DNA of 22,108 bases, from contig JAQUQP010000011.1 in NCBI GenBank assembly GCA_028716025.1, forward strand, positions 1 through 22,108, written 5' to 3'. This document shows positions 1-5,492 of this stretch, in pieces. Made by a program: the position numbers and the translations under genes. Within the stretch, counting starts at the first letter, position 1, and each line of letters begins with the position of its first letter. Under the pieces are notes generated by a model that saw only the letters and a list, made by a program, of their open reading frames with translations, was not told the origin of the DNA and ran no database searches. Source of the stretch: a bacterium. GTDB lineage: Bacteria; UBA6262.

Positions 1-8
1 TATGAGGA

Positions 9-25
9 GCTCCGATATCCGGAGC
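9..25. repeat. Small hairpin upstream of the tRNA
   Basis: GCTCCG (9-14) pairs with CGGAGC (20-25) around a 5-nt loop. There is no T tract after it, so it is not a clear terminator. It may belong to the end of an upstream transcript or to a dispersed repeat cut by the window edge. Confidence 0.4.
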
Positions 26-33
26 GACAATAT

Positions 34-108
34 GGGCAATTAGCTCAGCGGGAGAGCACTACCTTCACACGGTAGGGGTCACAGGTTCAATCCCTGTATT
101 GCCCACCA
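34..108 (+). tRNA. tRNA-Val (anticodon CAC)
   Basis: A complete cloverleaf is visible. The acceptor stem GGGCAAT (34-40) pairs with ATTGCCC (98-104). The D stem is GCTC/GAGC (43-46/54-57), the anticodon stem CTACC/GGTAG (59-63/71-75) and the T stem ACAGG/CCTGT (81-85/93-97) with loop TTCAATC. The seven-base anticodon loop TTCACAC puts CAC at 66-68, which reads the valine codon GTG. The discriminator base is A105 and the 3' CCA (106-108) is encoded in the DNA. Confidence 0.96.
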
Positions 109-110
109 TG

Positions 111-129
111 AAATTTGCTGCGCAAATTT
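111..129. repeat. Perfect 8-bp hairpin just after the tRNA
   Basis: AAATTTGC (111-118) and GCAAATTT (122-129) are perfect inverted repeats around loop TGC. The hairpin directly abuts the word repeat at 128-158. No T run follows, so a role in tRNA 3' processing or as part of a dispersed repeat is as likely as termination. Confidence 0.55.
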
Positions 130-158
130 AGTTCATAGTTGGTAGTTCATAGTTGATA
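128..158. repeat. Dispersed intergenic repeat, copy 1 (GTTCATAGTT word)
   Basis: This 31-nt stretch is made of variations on AGTTCATAGTTGATA. It matches 5438-5468 at 29 of 31 positions. Both copies sit a short distance upstream of a protein start (the zinc-ribbon gene here, mraZ there), over 5 kb apart. Confidence 0.7.
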
Positions 159-191
159 ACTAAAGCGCAATAAAATATTAAGGGAGATAAA

Positions 192-902
192 TTGAATCAG
201 GAAATTGAGACTTTGATCGAACTGCAAAAACTGGATATCAGCATCGATGGCTTGAAAAATAAGGCCAAGGAAATACCCTTGTGCATAGAAAAAGCCAAGA
301 CTGATTTTGAAACCAAGAATACGAACCTGGAAAGCCTGAAGCAGGAACTGGCCCGGGTACAGTTGGATAAAAAACAAAAAGAACTTGATCTGCATACCAA
401 AGAAGAAGAAAGAAAGAAACACCAGTCTGAATTGAATAAGGTCAAGAAGAACGATCAGTATTTTGCTTTGCAGAATGAGATCAACCAATTAGGCAAGGAT
501 ATATCAGCCATAGAAGACGGGATACTGAATATGATGGATGCGATAGAAACCGTCAATAATAAAATAAAACAGGAACAAGAAATATTAATGCAAGAAGAAG
601 GAAAATTAGGACAGGAGATCGATCGGTTGAACGGGGAACTGGCGGCTATTAATAATTCAGTCTCAGCCCAGGAAACGCAGCGTCGGGACTTAGCGGCGAA
701 AATTCCGGCTGATTCTTTACATCTTTATGAGCGGATCAGAAAAAGCAAGAAAGGTTTGGCGGTAGCGGAAGTTAAGAAAAATAATTCCTGTGGCGGGTGT
801 CATATGACTTTGCCGCCGCAGGTTGTCAATGAAGTCAGGAAATTGGAACGGCTGGTAGTATGTGAAAATTGCTCCCGGATCTTGTTTTGGAAAGGCGAAT
901 GA
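192..902 (+). CDS. Coiled-coil protein with C-terminal C4 zinc ribbon
   Basis: This is a 236-aa predicted cytoplasmic protein of the bacterial C4-type zinc-ribbon family (zf-RING_7-like), whose function is poorly defined. Residues about 1-175 are rich in Lys, Glu, Gln and Leu with heptad-like spacing, so a long antiparallel coiled coil is expected. The C-terminal ribbon has Cys200-x2-Cys203 and Cys224-x2-Cys227 as zinc ligands. The start is TTG 192, preceded at 5 nt by AGGGAG (181-186). An RNase HI-family gene begins 3 nt after the stop and rnpB follows. This pairing suggests a nucleic-acid-related role, but that is inference; the sequence shows no catalytic motif. Confidence 0.88.
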   Translation: MNQEIETLIELQKLDISIDGLKNKAKEIPLCIEKAKTDFETKNTNLESLKQELARVQLDKKQKELDLHTKEEERKKHQSELNKVKKNDQYFALQNEINQLGKDISAIEDGILNMMDAIETVNNKIKQEQEILMQEEGKLGQEIDRLNGELAAINNSVSAQETQRRDLAAKIPADSLHLYERIRKSKKGLAVAEVKKNNSCGGCHMTLPPQVVNEVRKLERLVVCENCSRILFWKGE

Positions 903-905
903 GCC

Positions 906-1478
906 TTGACTAAAAACGAAGATATCATAAAAGTCCTGCGCATGTTCGCGCAAGGATTAAATATCCGGGATATTGTGCAGAAATTCCCAGTCTATGATCA
1001 TGAAAATATAGTGCATTTACTGCATGAGTTGGTGGAAGAATTACAGCCGAAAAAGAAGCATGTGGTTTTATCCGGACAATATACGGCAAATATTGACGGA
1101 GCTAGCCGGGGTAATCCGGGTCCCGGAGCATTGGGCGTAGTGATCTACAACCAACAGGGAGAAATAATCGCTGAAAATAAGAAAACCTTGGGAGTCTGTA
1201 CCAATAATGTCGCTGAGTACCAGGCTCTAATAAAAACCCTGGAAATGGCCATTGAATTGCAGTTAAATAAATTAATGGTACGCAGTGATTCGCAGCTGCT
1301 GGTCAAGCAAATGCAGGGACATTATAAGGTCAAAGATGAAAAAATAAAAGCCTTGTATCATGAAGTACAAAAACTGCTTAAATCCTTCGAATTGGTTGAA
1401 TTTTGCCATGTACCCAGGACTGAGAATCAATTGGCTGACCAGCTGGCCAATGAAGCTTTAGATGAGATCAAATCCTAA
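906..1478 (+). CDS. RNase HI-family ribonuclease with N-terminal helical extension
   Basis: This 190-aa protein is predicted to cleave the RNA strand of RNA-DNA hybrids in the cytoplasm. The RNase H fold spans about residues 58-187. The four acidic catalytic residues are visible: Asp64 (IDGASRGNPG), Glu104 (NNVAEYQAL), Asp128 (VRSDSQLL) and Asp178 (NQLADQLAN). The GNPGPG loop and lack of the E. coli basic protrusion resemble the shorter archaeal/YpdQ-type RNase HI group. Residues 1-50 form an extra helical, HTH-like segment. TTG 906 is the first possible start, because the in-frame TGA of the upstream gene lies one codon before it. ATG 942 is an alternative that would shorten the extension. 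The gene is almost certainly co-transcribed with the zinc-ribbon gene. Confidence 0.9.
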   Translation: MTKNEDIIKVLRMFAQGLNIRDIVQKFPVYDHENIVHLLHELVEELQPKKKHVVLSGQYTANIDGASRGNPGPGALGVVIYNQQGEIIAENKKTLGVCTNNVAEYQALIKTLEMAIELQLNKLMVRSDSQLLVKQMQGHYKVKDEKIKALYHEVQKLLKSFELVEFCHVPRTENQLADQLANEALDEIKS

Positions 1479-1482
1479 GCTT

Positions 1483-1527
1483 TAAAGTTTAGGATTTAGA
1501 TATTAGTATTTCGAAATTGTTCTTTAA
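1483..1527. repeat. TTTAG-word repeat upstream of rnpB
   Basis: The spacer between the RNase H gene and rnpB consists of AT-rich words such as TTTAGGATTTAGATATTAG and TTCGAAATT. The same words occur before murG, murC and ftsA. Only one arm of the foldback is obvious here. It must also contain any rnpB promoter, and I see no convincing -35/-10 pair. Confidence 0.5.
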
Positions 1528-1530
1528 ATG

Positions 1531-1967
1531 CAGGATAGAATGGACAAGATGATCGCTCTGTCATCCCGGCGTGAGCCGGGACCAGGGAGGAAAGTCCGAG
1601 CTCCAGAGAGCAAGGTGCCTCATAACGTGAGGGGGTCTGATGCAAATCGGATCACGGAAAGTGCCACAGAAAATTACCGCCTACCGTTGCTTCCGCAAGG
1701 GAGCAGCGAGGTAAGGGTGAAAACGCGAGGTAAGAGCTCACGGCTCGCCGTAGAAATGCGGCGGGAGGGTAAACCCCACCCGGTGCAAGACTAAAGGTTC
1801 TATCGAGAGCAATCTCGAGGGCTGCTCGTCCTTATTCCGCAAGGAATGATAGAGAAGTTGGTCGCTAGATCCCGTTGGTGACATCGGGACCAGACAAATG
1901 ATCATCACCCCGTTTAGCGTAAGCTAGAGCGGGGAACAGAACTCGGCTTATCGTCTGTTCTATCCTG
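1531..1967 (+). ncRNA. rnpB: RNase P RNA, bacterial type A
   Basis: This is the catalytic RNA that removes 5' leaders from pre-tRNAs. Conserved regions appear in the right order. CR-I is GAGGAAAGTCC with flanks (1585-1604). An ACAGAAA-containing segment (1661-1672) and GGGTGAAAA...GGTAAGAG (1713-1740) follow. CR-IV is AGACAAATGATC (1892-1904) and CR-V is ACAGAACTCGGCTTA (1936-1950). P1 closes the ends: CAGGATAGAA (1531-1540) pairs perfectly with TTCTATCCTG (1958-1967), and an inner AGATGA/TCGTCT stem continues it. The ends are taken from P1 and may differ by a few bases. An 88-codon open frame through the molecule is not a gene. Confidence 0.95.
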
Positions 1968-1968
1968 T

Positions 1969-2000
1969 TTAATTTTCTGAGGTATTCCCCAGAAAATTAA
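1969..2000 (+). terminator. Stem-loop immediately 3' of rnpB
   Basis: TTAATTTTCTG (1969-1979) and CAGAAAATTAA (1990-2000) are perfect 11-bp inverted repeats. Two further G-C pairs lie after one mismatch, closing a TATT loop. It begins 2 nt after the RNase P RNA P1 helix. There is no U tract, so it may be a 3' processing or stabilising hairpin, with true termination at 2064-2100. Confidence 0.5.
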
Positions 2001-2002
2001 TT

Positions 2003-2037
2003 GATTACGCGGATTCTAAAACTAGATTACGCGGATT
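2003..2037. repeat. Direct repeat GATTACGCGGATT
   Basis: The 13-mer GATTACGCGGATT occurs exactly at 2003-2015 and 2025-2037, separated by 9 nt. A degenerate third word (GATTACAAAGAT) follows at about 2052-2063. It is another short-word intergenic repeat rather than a coding remnant. Confidence 0.65.
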
Positions 2038-2063
2038 TTGATTTGAAAGGAGATTACAAAGAT

Positions 2064-2100
2064 AAAACATTTGCTAAAACAGTGAATGTTTTTTTTATTT
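2064..2100 (+). terminator. Intrinsic terminator downstream of rnpB
   Basis: AAAACATT (2064-2071) pairs with AATGTTTT (2085-2092). The stem extends inward by TGCT/AGTG with two wobble pairs, leaving loop AAAAC, and runs straight into a T-rich tail TTTTTTTTATTTT. The upstream A run makes the reverse strand also terminator-like. It separates rnpB from the TIR gene. Confidence 0.8.
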
Positions 2101-2115
2101 TAGCGAAGTTTATCC

Positions 2116-2160
2116 CCACCACTAAGGCTTTGGCGGGCACAGCGCTAATATAAGTGGTGG
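2116..2160. repeat. Inverted repeat CCACCACT/AGTGGTGG with GC-rich loop
   Basis: CCACCACT (2116-2123) and AGTGGTGG (2153-2160) are perfect 8-bp arms around a 29-nt loop. The loop contains GGCTTTGGCGGGCACAGCGC, far more GC-rich than its surroundings. No coding sense is visible. It could be a mobile-repeat remnant or a structured leader. With 1969-2100 and 2161-2271 it makes up the 300-nt gene-free spacer; the last part (2161-2259) shows no clear feature. Confidence 0.5.
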
Positions 2161-2259
2161 ACAAAAGACTTACCCCAGAGACTTGATCTAGGAGTATAAA
2201 GCAGCAGAGAAACTGACTATAACCATGTGGTTTTAGTTAAGTTGAATTTAGATGTTAAT

Positions 2260-2264
2260 GGAGG
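2260..2264 (+). promoter_or_regulatory. Strong ribosome binding site deciding the TIR gene start
   Basis: GGAGG at 2260-2264 sits 7 nt before GTG 2272. This places translation exactly before the conserved KIFISH beta strand of the TIR domain and argues against the upstream in-frame GTG at 2227, which has no such site. Confidence 0.75.
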
Positions 2265-2271
2265 AAGAATA

Positions 2272-3030
2272 GTGAAGATATTCATTAGTCATATATCGGA
2301 GGAGAAAAAACTTGCATTAGTCTTGCAAGATTGGATCGAATCAGTATTCCTGGGACAATTAGAAGTTTTTGTTAGCAGTAATCCCGATAACATTCCTGCT
2401 GGTAATAAATGGTTGGATGATATAACAGATGCATTAAAAGATACAAAACTACTCATTATTCTATATAGTCCTCTCTCTAGAAATCGCCCTTGGATTAATT
2501 TCGAAGCGGGCTGCGGGTGGATAAAAAATATTATAATTATACCAGTATGTCATTCGGGTTTATTGCTACAACAAATTGGTAGTCCTATTTCAAGTTTTCA
2601 AGGACTCGAAATAAGCAATAATAATTTTGTAGATGATTTCTTTGGAGCGATTTCTAAACATGCTGGATTTGCGAAACAGCCAAAAATTGATAAGGCTAAT
2701 TTTTTGAAAGAGGTTAATGGAGCAATCGAAAAGCTTTCATCAGTTTCACAAATGTCAGATGATATACCCACTAATACAAAGGAAATATATTCTGGTGAAC
2801 AAATATCTATATTAAAAGTACTAGCGGAAGCCCAAGACCATGGCGAAAATGGAGTTGACGAGCCAGATCTAGCAAGAAGGGTTAATCTAAAAGTGACATT
2901 ATTAATACACCATATTAAACCATTAAAAGATAAAGAAATGGTTAAGCATAGATATGCTATGGGAACAGGTTATTATGTAATAACTCAAAAAGGAATATCG
3001 GCTCTCGTAGAATTAGATATTTTAAAATAA
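2272..3030 (+). CDS. TIR-domain protein with C-terminal winged helix, putative NADase or NAD-signal synthase
   Basis: From GTG 2272 the product has 252 aa. Residues 1-133 form a TIR domain (TIR_2-like): KIFISH (2-7) for strand A, a VFVSS strand at 32-36, IPAGNKW (41-47), LLIILYSPLSR (60-70), and the W74-x2-F77-E78-x-G80 motif. Glu78 lies at the position of the catalytic glutamate of NAD-cleaving TIRs. Residues about 175-252 look like a winged helix: three helices, then a wing at about 226-240 with YAMGTGYYVITQKG. No membrane segment is seen. Base composition is clearly more AT-rich than the dcw genes, suggesting acquisition. A SIR2-like gene follows 211 bp downstream, the combination known from Thoeris defence. 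The domain fold is well supported; enzymatic activity and defence role are inferred. Confidence 0.82.
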   Translation: MKIFISHISEEKKLALVLQDWIESVFLGQLEVFVSSNPDNIPAGNKWLDDITDALKDTKLLIILYSPLSRNRPWINFEAGCGWIKNIIIIPVCHSGLLLQQIGSPISSFQGLEISNNNFVDDFFGAISKHAGFAKQPKIDKANFLKEVNGAIEKLSSVSQMSDDIPTNTKEIYSGEQISILKVLAEAQDHGENGVDEPDLARRVNLKVTLLIHHIKPLKDKEMVKHRYAMGTGYYVITQKGISALVELDILK

Positions 3031-3073
3031 ACATACATAATAGGTGAAGGAGTTATTAACTTTAGAGGGACAA

Positions 3074-3096
3074 CGGAGTCAGGTAATAGGTTATTA
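3074..3096. repeat. Direct repeat, copy 1, upstream of the SIR2-like gene
   Basis: This begins CGGAGTCAGGTAATAGG and ends TTATTA. It matches 4312-4335 with two substitutions and a one-base gap, so near-identical copies bracket the SIR2-like gene. The bases just before both copies (TTTAGAGGG and ATTAAAGGG) are also similar. Confidence 0.6.
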
Positions 3097-3106
3097 AAAT
3101 GTTTAG

Positions 3107-3130
3107 CAGCTCACTTTAGCCGATGAGCTG
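3107..3130. repeat. Hairpin in the TIR-SIR2 spacer
   Basis: CAGCTCA (3107-3113) pairs with TGAGCTG (3124-3130) around a 10-nt loop, 10 nt after the direct repeat. No T tract follows. With the neighbouring repeat it resembles a REP-type palindrome with a short guide motif, but that comparison is inference. The rest of the spacer to 3241 shows no supported gene. Confidence 0.5.
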
Positions 3131-3241
3131 TATATTTGGAAGAGGCACAAAAAGTGAAATCGTATGTAGTATCCTCAAAATAGGGTGGTAAAAAAATCCA
3201 TGAAAAGCGAATTTATCTATTATATGTTAGAGATATAAAAA

Positions 3242-4297
3242 ATGAATAATACTGTATTTATAATTGGCTCAGGTGCAAGTAAGGAAGTTAATTTGCCAAC
3301 TGGCGATGAGCTCAAAAAAGGCATATCAGAACTTCTTGACATGCGTTTTGACGATTGGGGAAGAACTCTCAAAAGCGGTGATTATACTATTGTTGAATCC
3401 TTAAAATTGTTAGTTCGGAGTTCTGATGGGCGTGGAGGAGATATTAATCCATATCTGTATGAAGCATGGCATATCAGGGATGCATTGCAACAAGCCATTT
3501 CAATAGATAACTTTATTGACGCTCATAGAGATAATGATAAAATTGCAATATGTGGAAAACTAGGGATCGTACGATCGATATTGGCTGCTGAAAAAGAAAG
3601 TTTACTTTATTTAGATAGAGTAAATAGTGTTTCAAATATAAACTTTAAGCCTCTGCAAAATACTTGGTATAGTCCTTTTTTTCAATTATTAACTGAGAAT
3701 TGTGGAAAAAATGATCTTATAGAAAGATTAAAAAGTATAACACTAATCATTTTTAATTATGATCGATGCGTAGAGCACTTTATTTATCATGCGTTACAAA
3801 ATTACTATAGAATTAAAGCTGAGGAAGCAGCAGAACGGATTAAAAACATTAAAATTTATCATCCTTATGGTTCTGTTGGCTCTTTACCATGGATGGGAAC
3901 TAATGGTGCTATGGAATATGGGGCACAACCGAATCCTAAACAGCTTTTAGAACTTTATGAAAAAATTAAAACATATACTGAAGGTACCGACCCTGAGTCA
4001 AGTGAAATCAAAGAAATTAAAAAGTCAATGTGCTTTGCAAATAAATTAGTTTTTCTCGGTTTTGCTTTTCACAAGTTAAACATGGAGTTGATATCATCAA
4101 GATTGTTGAAGAAGAAAGATGTGATCTCAACGATAGATTGCTTCGCAACTACTTATAAGATTTCTGATAGTGATAAAAATATTATAAAGAAACAAATAGT
4201 AGAACTTTACGATAAGAATAGAAACATAATTATCAATATGGCTGATTTAAAGTGTACTGATTTTTTTAAAGAGTTTTGGAGAAGCTTAGCATTTTAG
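3242..4297 (+). CDS. SIR2-like (sirtuin-fold) protein, putative NAD hydrolase effector
   Basis: This is a 351-aa cytoplasmic protein with the hallmarks of the defence-associated SIR2-like family rather than protein deacylases. GSGAS (9-13) after a hydrophobic strand is the NAD-binding loop. SIDNFID (88-94) matches the usual helix motif. IIFNYD (169-174) carries the conserved Asn-Tyr-Asp. IYHPYGSVG (205-213) has the candidate catalytic His207, and LVFLGFAF (269-276) is a late Rossmann strand. The four-Cys zinc module of deacylase sirtuins is not evident. I see no C-terminal SLOG or transmembrane domain, unlike ThsA of Thoeris. ATG 3242 follows an in-frame TAA by one codon; the ribosome site is weak (AGAGA). 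It is AT-rich like the TIR gene. Function in NAD depletion during infection is inferred. Confidence 0.8.
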   Translation: MNNTVFIIGSGASKEVNLPTGDELKKGISELLDMRFDDWGRTLKSGDYTIVESLKLLVRSSDGRGGDINPYLYEAWHIRDALQQAISIDNFIDAHRDNDKIAICGKLGIVRSILAAEKESLLYLDRVNSVSNINFKPLQNTWYSPFFQLLTENCGKNDLIERLKSITLIIFNYDRCVEHFIYHALQNYYRIKAEEAAERIKNIKIYHPYGSVGSLPWMGTNGAMEYGAQPNPKQLLELYEKIKTYTEGTDPESSEIKEIKKSMCFANKLVFLGFAFHKLNMELISSRLLKKKDVISTIDCFATTYKISDSDKNIIKKQIVELYDKNRNIIINMADLKCTDFFKEFWRSLAF

Positions 4298-4311
4298 GGG
4301 ATTAAAGGGGG

Positions 4312-4335
4312 CGGAGTTAGGTAATAAGGTTAGTA
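4312..4335. repeat. Direct repeat, copy 2, downstream of the SIR2-like gene
   Basis: This begins CGGAGTTAGGTAATAAGG and ends TTAGTA, closely matching 3074-3096. It lies 14 nt after the SIR2-like stop codon. The two copies are 1.2 kb apart and enclose exactly one gene. Confidence 0.6.
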
Positions 4336-4366
4336 GGCTCGATTAAAGTGAATATGGAGCAGGATA

Positions 4367-5308
4367 ATGAAAGCAGTTGTATGCACAAAATACGGGCCAC
4401 CGGAAGTCCTTCAGCTTAAAGAGGTTGAAAAACCTGTCCCCAAGGACAATGAAGTACTGATAAAAATACACGCGACAACAGTACATATCGGGGACACTAA
4501 GATTCGGCGTTTTGAACCTGGGTTAGGACCTGTCAGGGATTTCTTTTTTAAGCCCATAATGCGGTTCATGCTGGGTTTCAAGGGACCAAGAAAAAATATA
4601 CTTGGGATGGAGCTGGCAGGGGAAATAGAAGAAATTGGCAAAAAAGTAAATTTGTTTAAGAAAGGTGACCAGGTTTTCGCAGCAACTGAGATGAGATTTG
4701 GCGCTTATGCTGAATATACATGCCTGCCGGAAGACTGGGCAATAGTAACAAAACCAGCCAATATGACCTATGAAGAAGCTGCTACGGTTCCTAATGGTGG
4801 AACGACCGCGTTGCTTATTCTTAGGAAAGCCAATATCCAGAGTGGCCAGAAAGTTCTTATCTATGGAGCTTCAGGAAGCGTAGGTACTTTTGCGGTGCAA
4901 CTGGCCAAAAATTTAGGGGCGGAAGTCACCGGTGTATGCAGTACGGCGAACTTGGAAATGGTCAAATCCCTCGGAGCGGATAAGATCATTGATTACACGG
5001 CATCTGATTTTACCAAAAACAGTGAGACGTATGATGTTATCTTTGATGCAGTAGGCAAAATTGCCTATTCACAAGCTAAGAAAGCTCTAAAGAAGACCGG
5101 GATTTATCTTAACGTTCTTACTTCATTATCAATGTCAGAAGGCTTAAAATTAAGAATTGCCGATGTAGTTTTCCTCAAAGAGCTGATAGAAGCTGGGAAG
5201 CTAAAAACAGTGATCGATAGAACCTACAAGATGGAACAAATTGTCGAGGCTCACCGGTATGTTGATCAAGGCCACAAAAAGGGAAATGTGGTCATAACTG
5301 TAGGGTGA
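4367..5308 (+). CDS. MDR-family NAD(P)-dependent oxidoreductase (quinone oxidoreductase-like)
   Basis: This 313-aa protein is a medium-chain dehydrogenase/reductase of the zinc-independent quinone-oxidoreductase-like branch; its substrate cannot be named. Residues 1-125 form the GroES-like catalytic domain ([17 protein letters not shown] start; [11 protein letters not shown] at 81-91). The Rossmann domain has G157-x2-G160-x2-G163 (GASGSVG) and LGADKIIDY (182-190). The C terminus ends [12 protein letters not shown], as usual. The catalytic-zinc Cys and His ligands are absent. It is somewhat shorter than the usual 325-340 aa, apparently through a short loop around residues 235-250. GGAGCAGG lies just before ATG 4367. 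Its own terminator follows, so it is a separate unit, with composition nearer the dcw genes than the TIR/SIR2 pair. Confidence 0.87.
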   Translation: MKAVVCTKYGPPEVLQLKEVEKPVPKDNEVLIKIHATTVHIGDTKIRRFEPGLGPVRDFFFKPIMRFMLGFKGPRKNILGMELAGEIEEIGKKVNLFKKGDQVFAATEMRFGAYAEYTCLPEDWAIVTKPANMTYEEAATVPNGGTTALLILRKANIQSGQKVLIYGASGSVGTFAVQLAKNLGAEVTGVCSTANLEMVKSLGADKIIDYTASDFTKNSETYDVIFDAVGKIAYSQAKKALKKTGIYLNVLTSLSMSEGLKLRIADVVFLKELIEAGKLKTVIDRTYKMEQIVEAHRYVDQGHKKGNVVITVG

Positions 5309-5341
5309 AAGTTATATAGGATTACGGATATTCGTACATAA

Positions 5342-5375
5342 AACATCTACTTAATAGTAGGTGTTTTTTTATTTA
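5342..5375 (+). terminator. Intrinsic terminator after the MDR gene
   Basis: AACATCTAC (5342-5350) pairs with GTAGGTGTT (5357-5365), with one G-T wobble and loop TTAATA, followed by a T run. It isolates the dcw cluster from upstream transcription. Confidence 0.88.
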
Positions 5376-5384
5376 ATTATTTTC

Positions 5385-5413
5385 TTGACAAAATATGATG
5401 AATGGAGTAAATT
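5385..5413 (+). promoter_or_regulatory. Sigma70-type promoter of the dcw cluster
   Basis: A consensus -35 box TTGACA (5385-5390) is followed after exactly 17 nt by TAAATT (5408-5413), a 4/6 match to the -10 consensus. It lies between the terminator and the MraZ boxes, so transcription would start around 5420. Confidence 0.7.
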
Positions 5414-5416
5414 CAT

Positions 5417-5436
5417 AGTGGGGGAAAGTGGGGGAG
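5417..5436 (+). promoter_or_regulatory. MraZ operator: two tandem 10-nt boxes
   Basis: AGTGGGGGAA (5417-5426) is directly followed by AGTGGGGGAG (5427-5436). The TGGGG cores are 10 nt apart, which fits the known MraZ site of TGGGN repeats separated by 5 nt. The boxes begin 4 nt after the -10 element and cover the expected start point, a position suited to autorepression of the cluster. Confidence 0.85.
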
Positions 5437-5437
5437 A

Positions 5438-5468
5438 TTAGTTCATAGTTAGTAGTTGATAGTTGATA
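5438..5468. repeat. Dispersed intergenic repeat, copy 2 (GTTCATAGTT word)
   Basis: This 31-nt stretch matches 128-158 at 29 of 31 positions. It lies in the mraZ 5' leader, between the operator and the ribosome site, and so would be transcribed. Confidence 0.7.
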
Positions 5469-5492
5469 GAAAAGGCAAGGGAAAAGGATCTT

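Noticed and set aside
1528..1794. 88-codon open frame inside the RNase P RNA
   Set aside because: It lies wholly within a well-conserved structural RNA, and its translation resembles no protein family.
2184..2223. Promoter for the TIR gene (TTGATC ... TATAAC)
   Set aside because: The spacing of 28 nt is too long for a sigma70 promoter, and no better pair was found.
2227..2271. Upstream GTG 2227 as the TIR gene start
   Set aside because: It has no ribosome site, and the extra 15 residues precede the TIR domain's first strand; GTG 2272 has a well-placed GGAGG.
3100..3130. Integron attC-like site
   Set aside because: GTTTAGC near the hairpin does not fit the GTTRRRY core, and no integrase or matching inverse core is seen.
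3123..3191. 22-residue open frame in the TIR-SIR2 spacer
   Set aside because: It has no ribosome binding site, starts inside a hairpin arm and resembles nothing known to me.
2272..4297. Canonical Thoeris or short prokaryotic Argonaute system
   Set aside because: The SIR2-like protein lacks an evident SLOG domain, the TIR protein has a winged helix instead of the ThsB layout, and no Argonaute or APAZ gene is present. Only a Thoeris-like relation is proposed.
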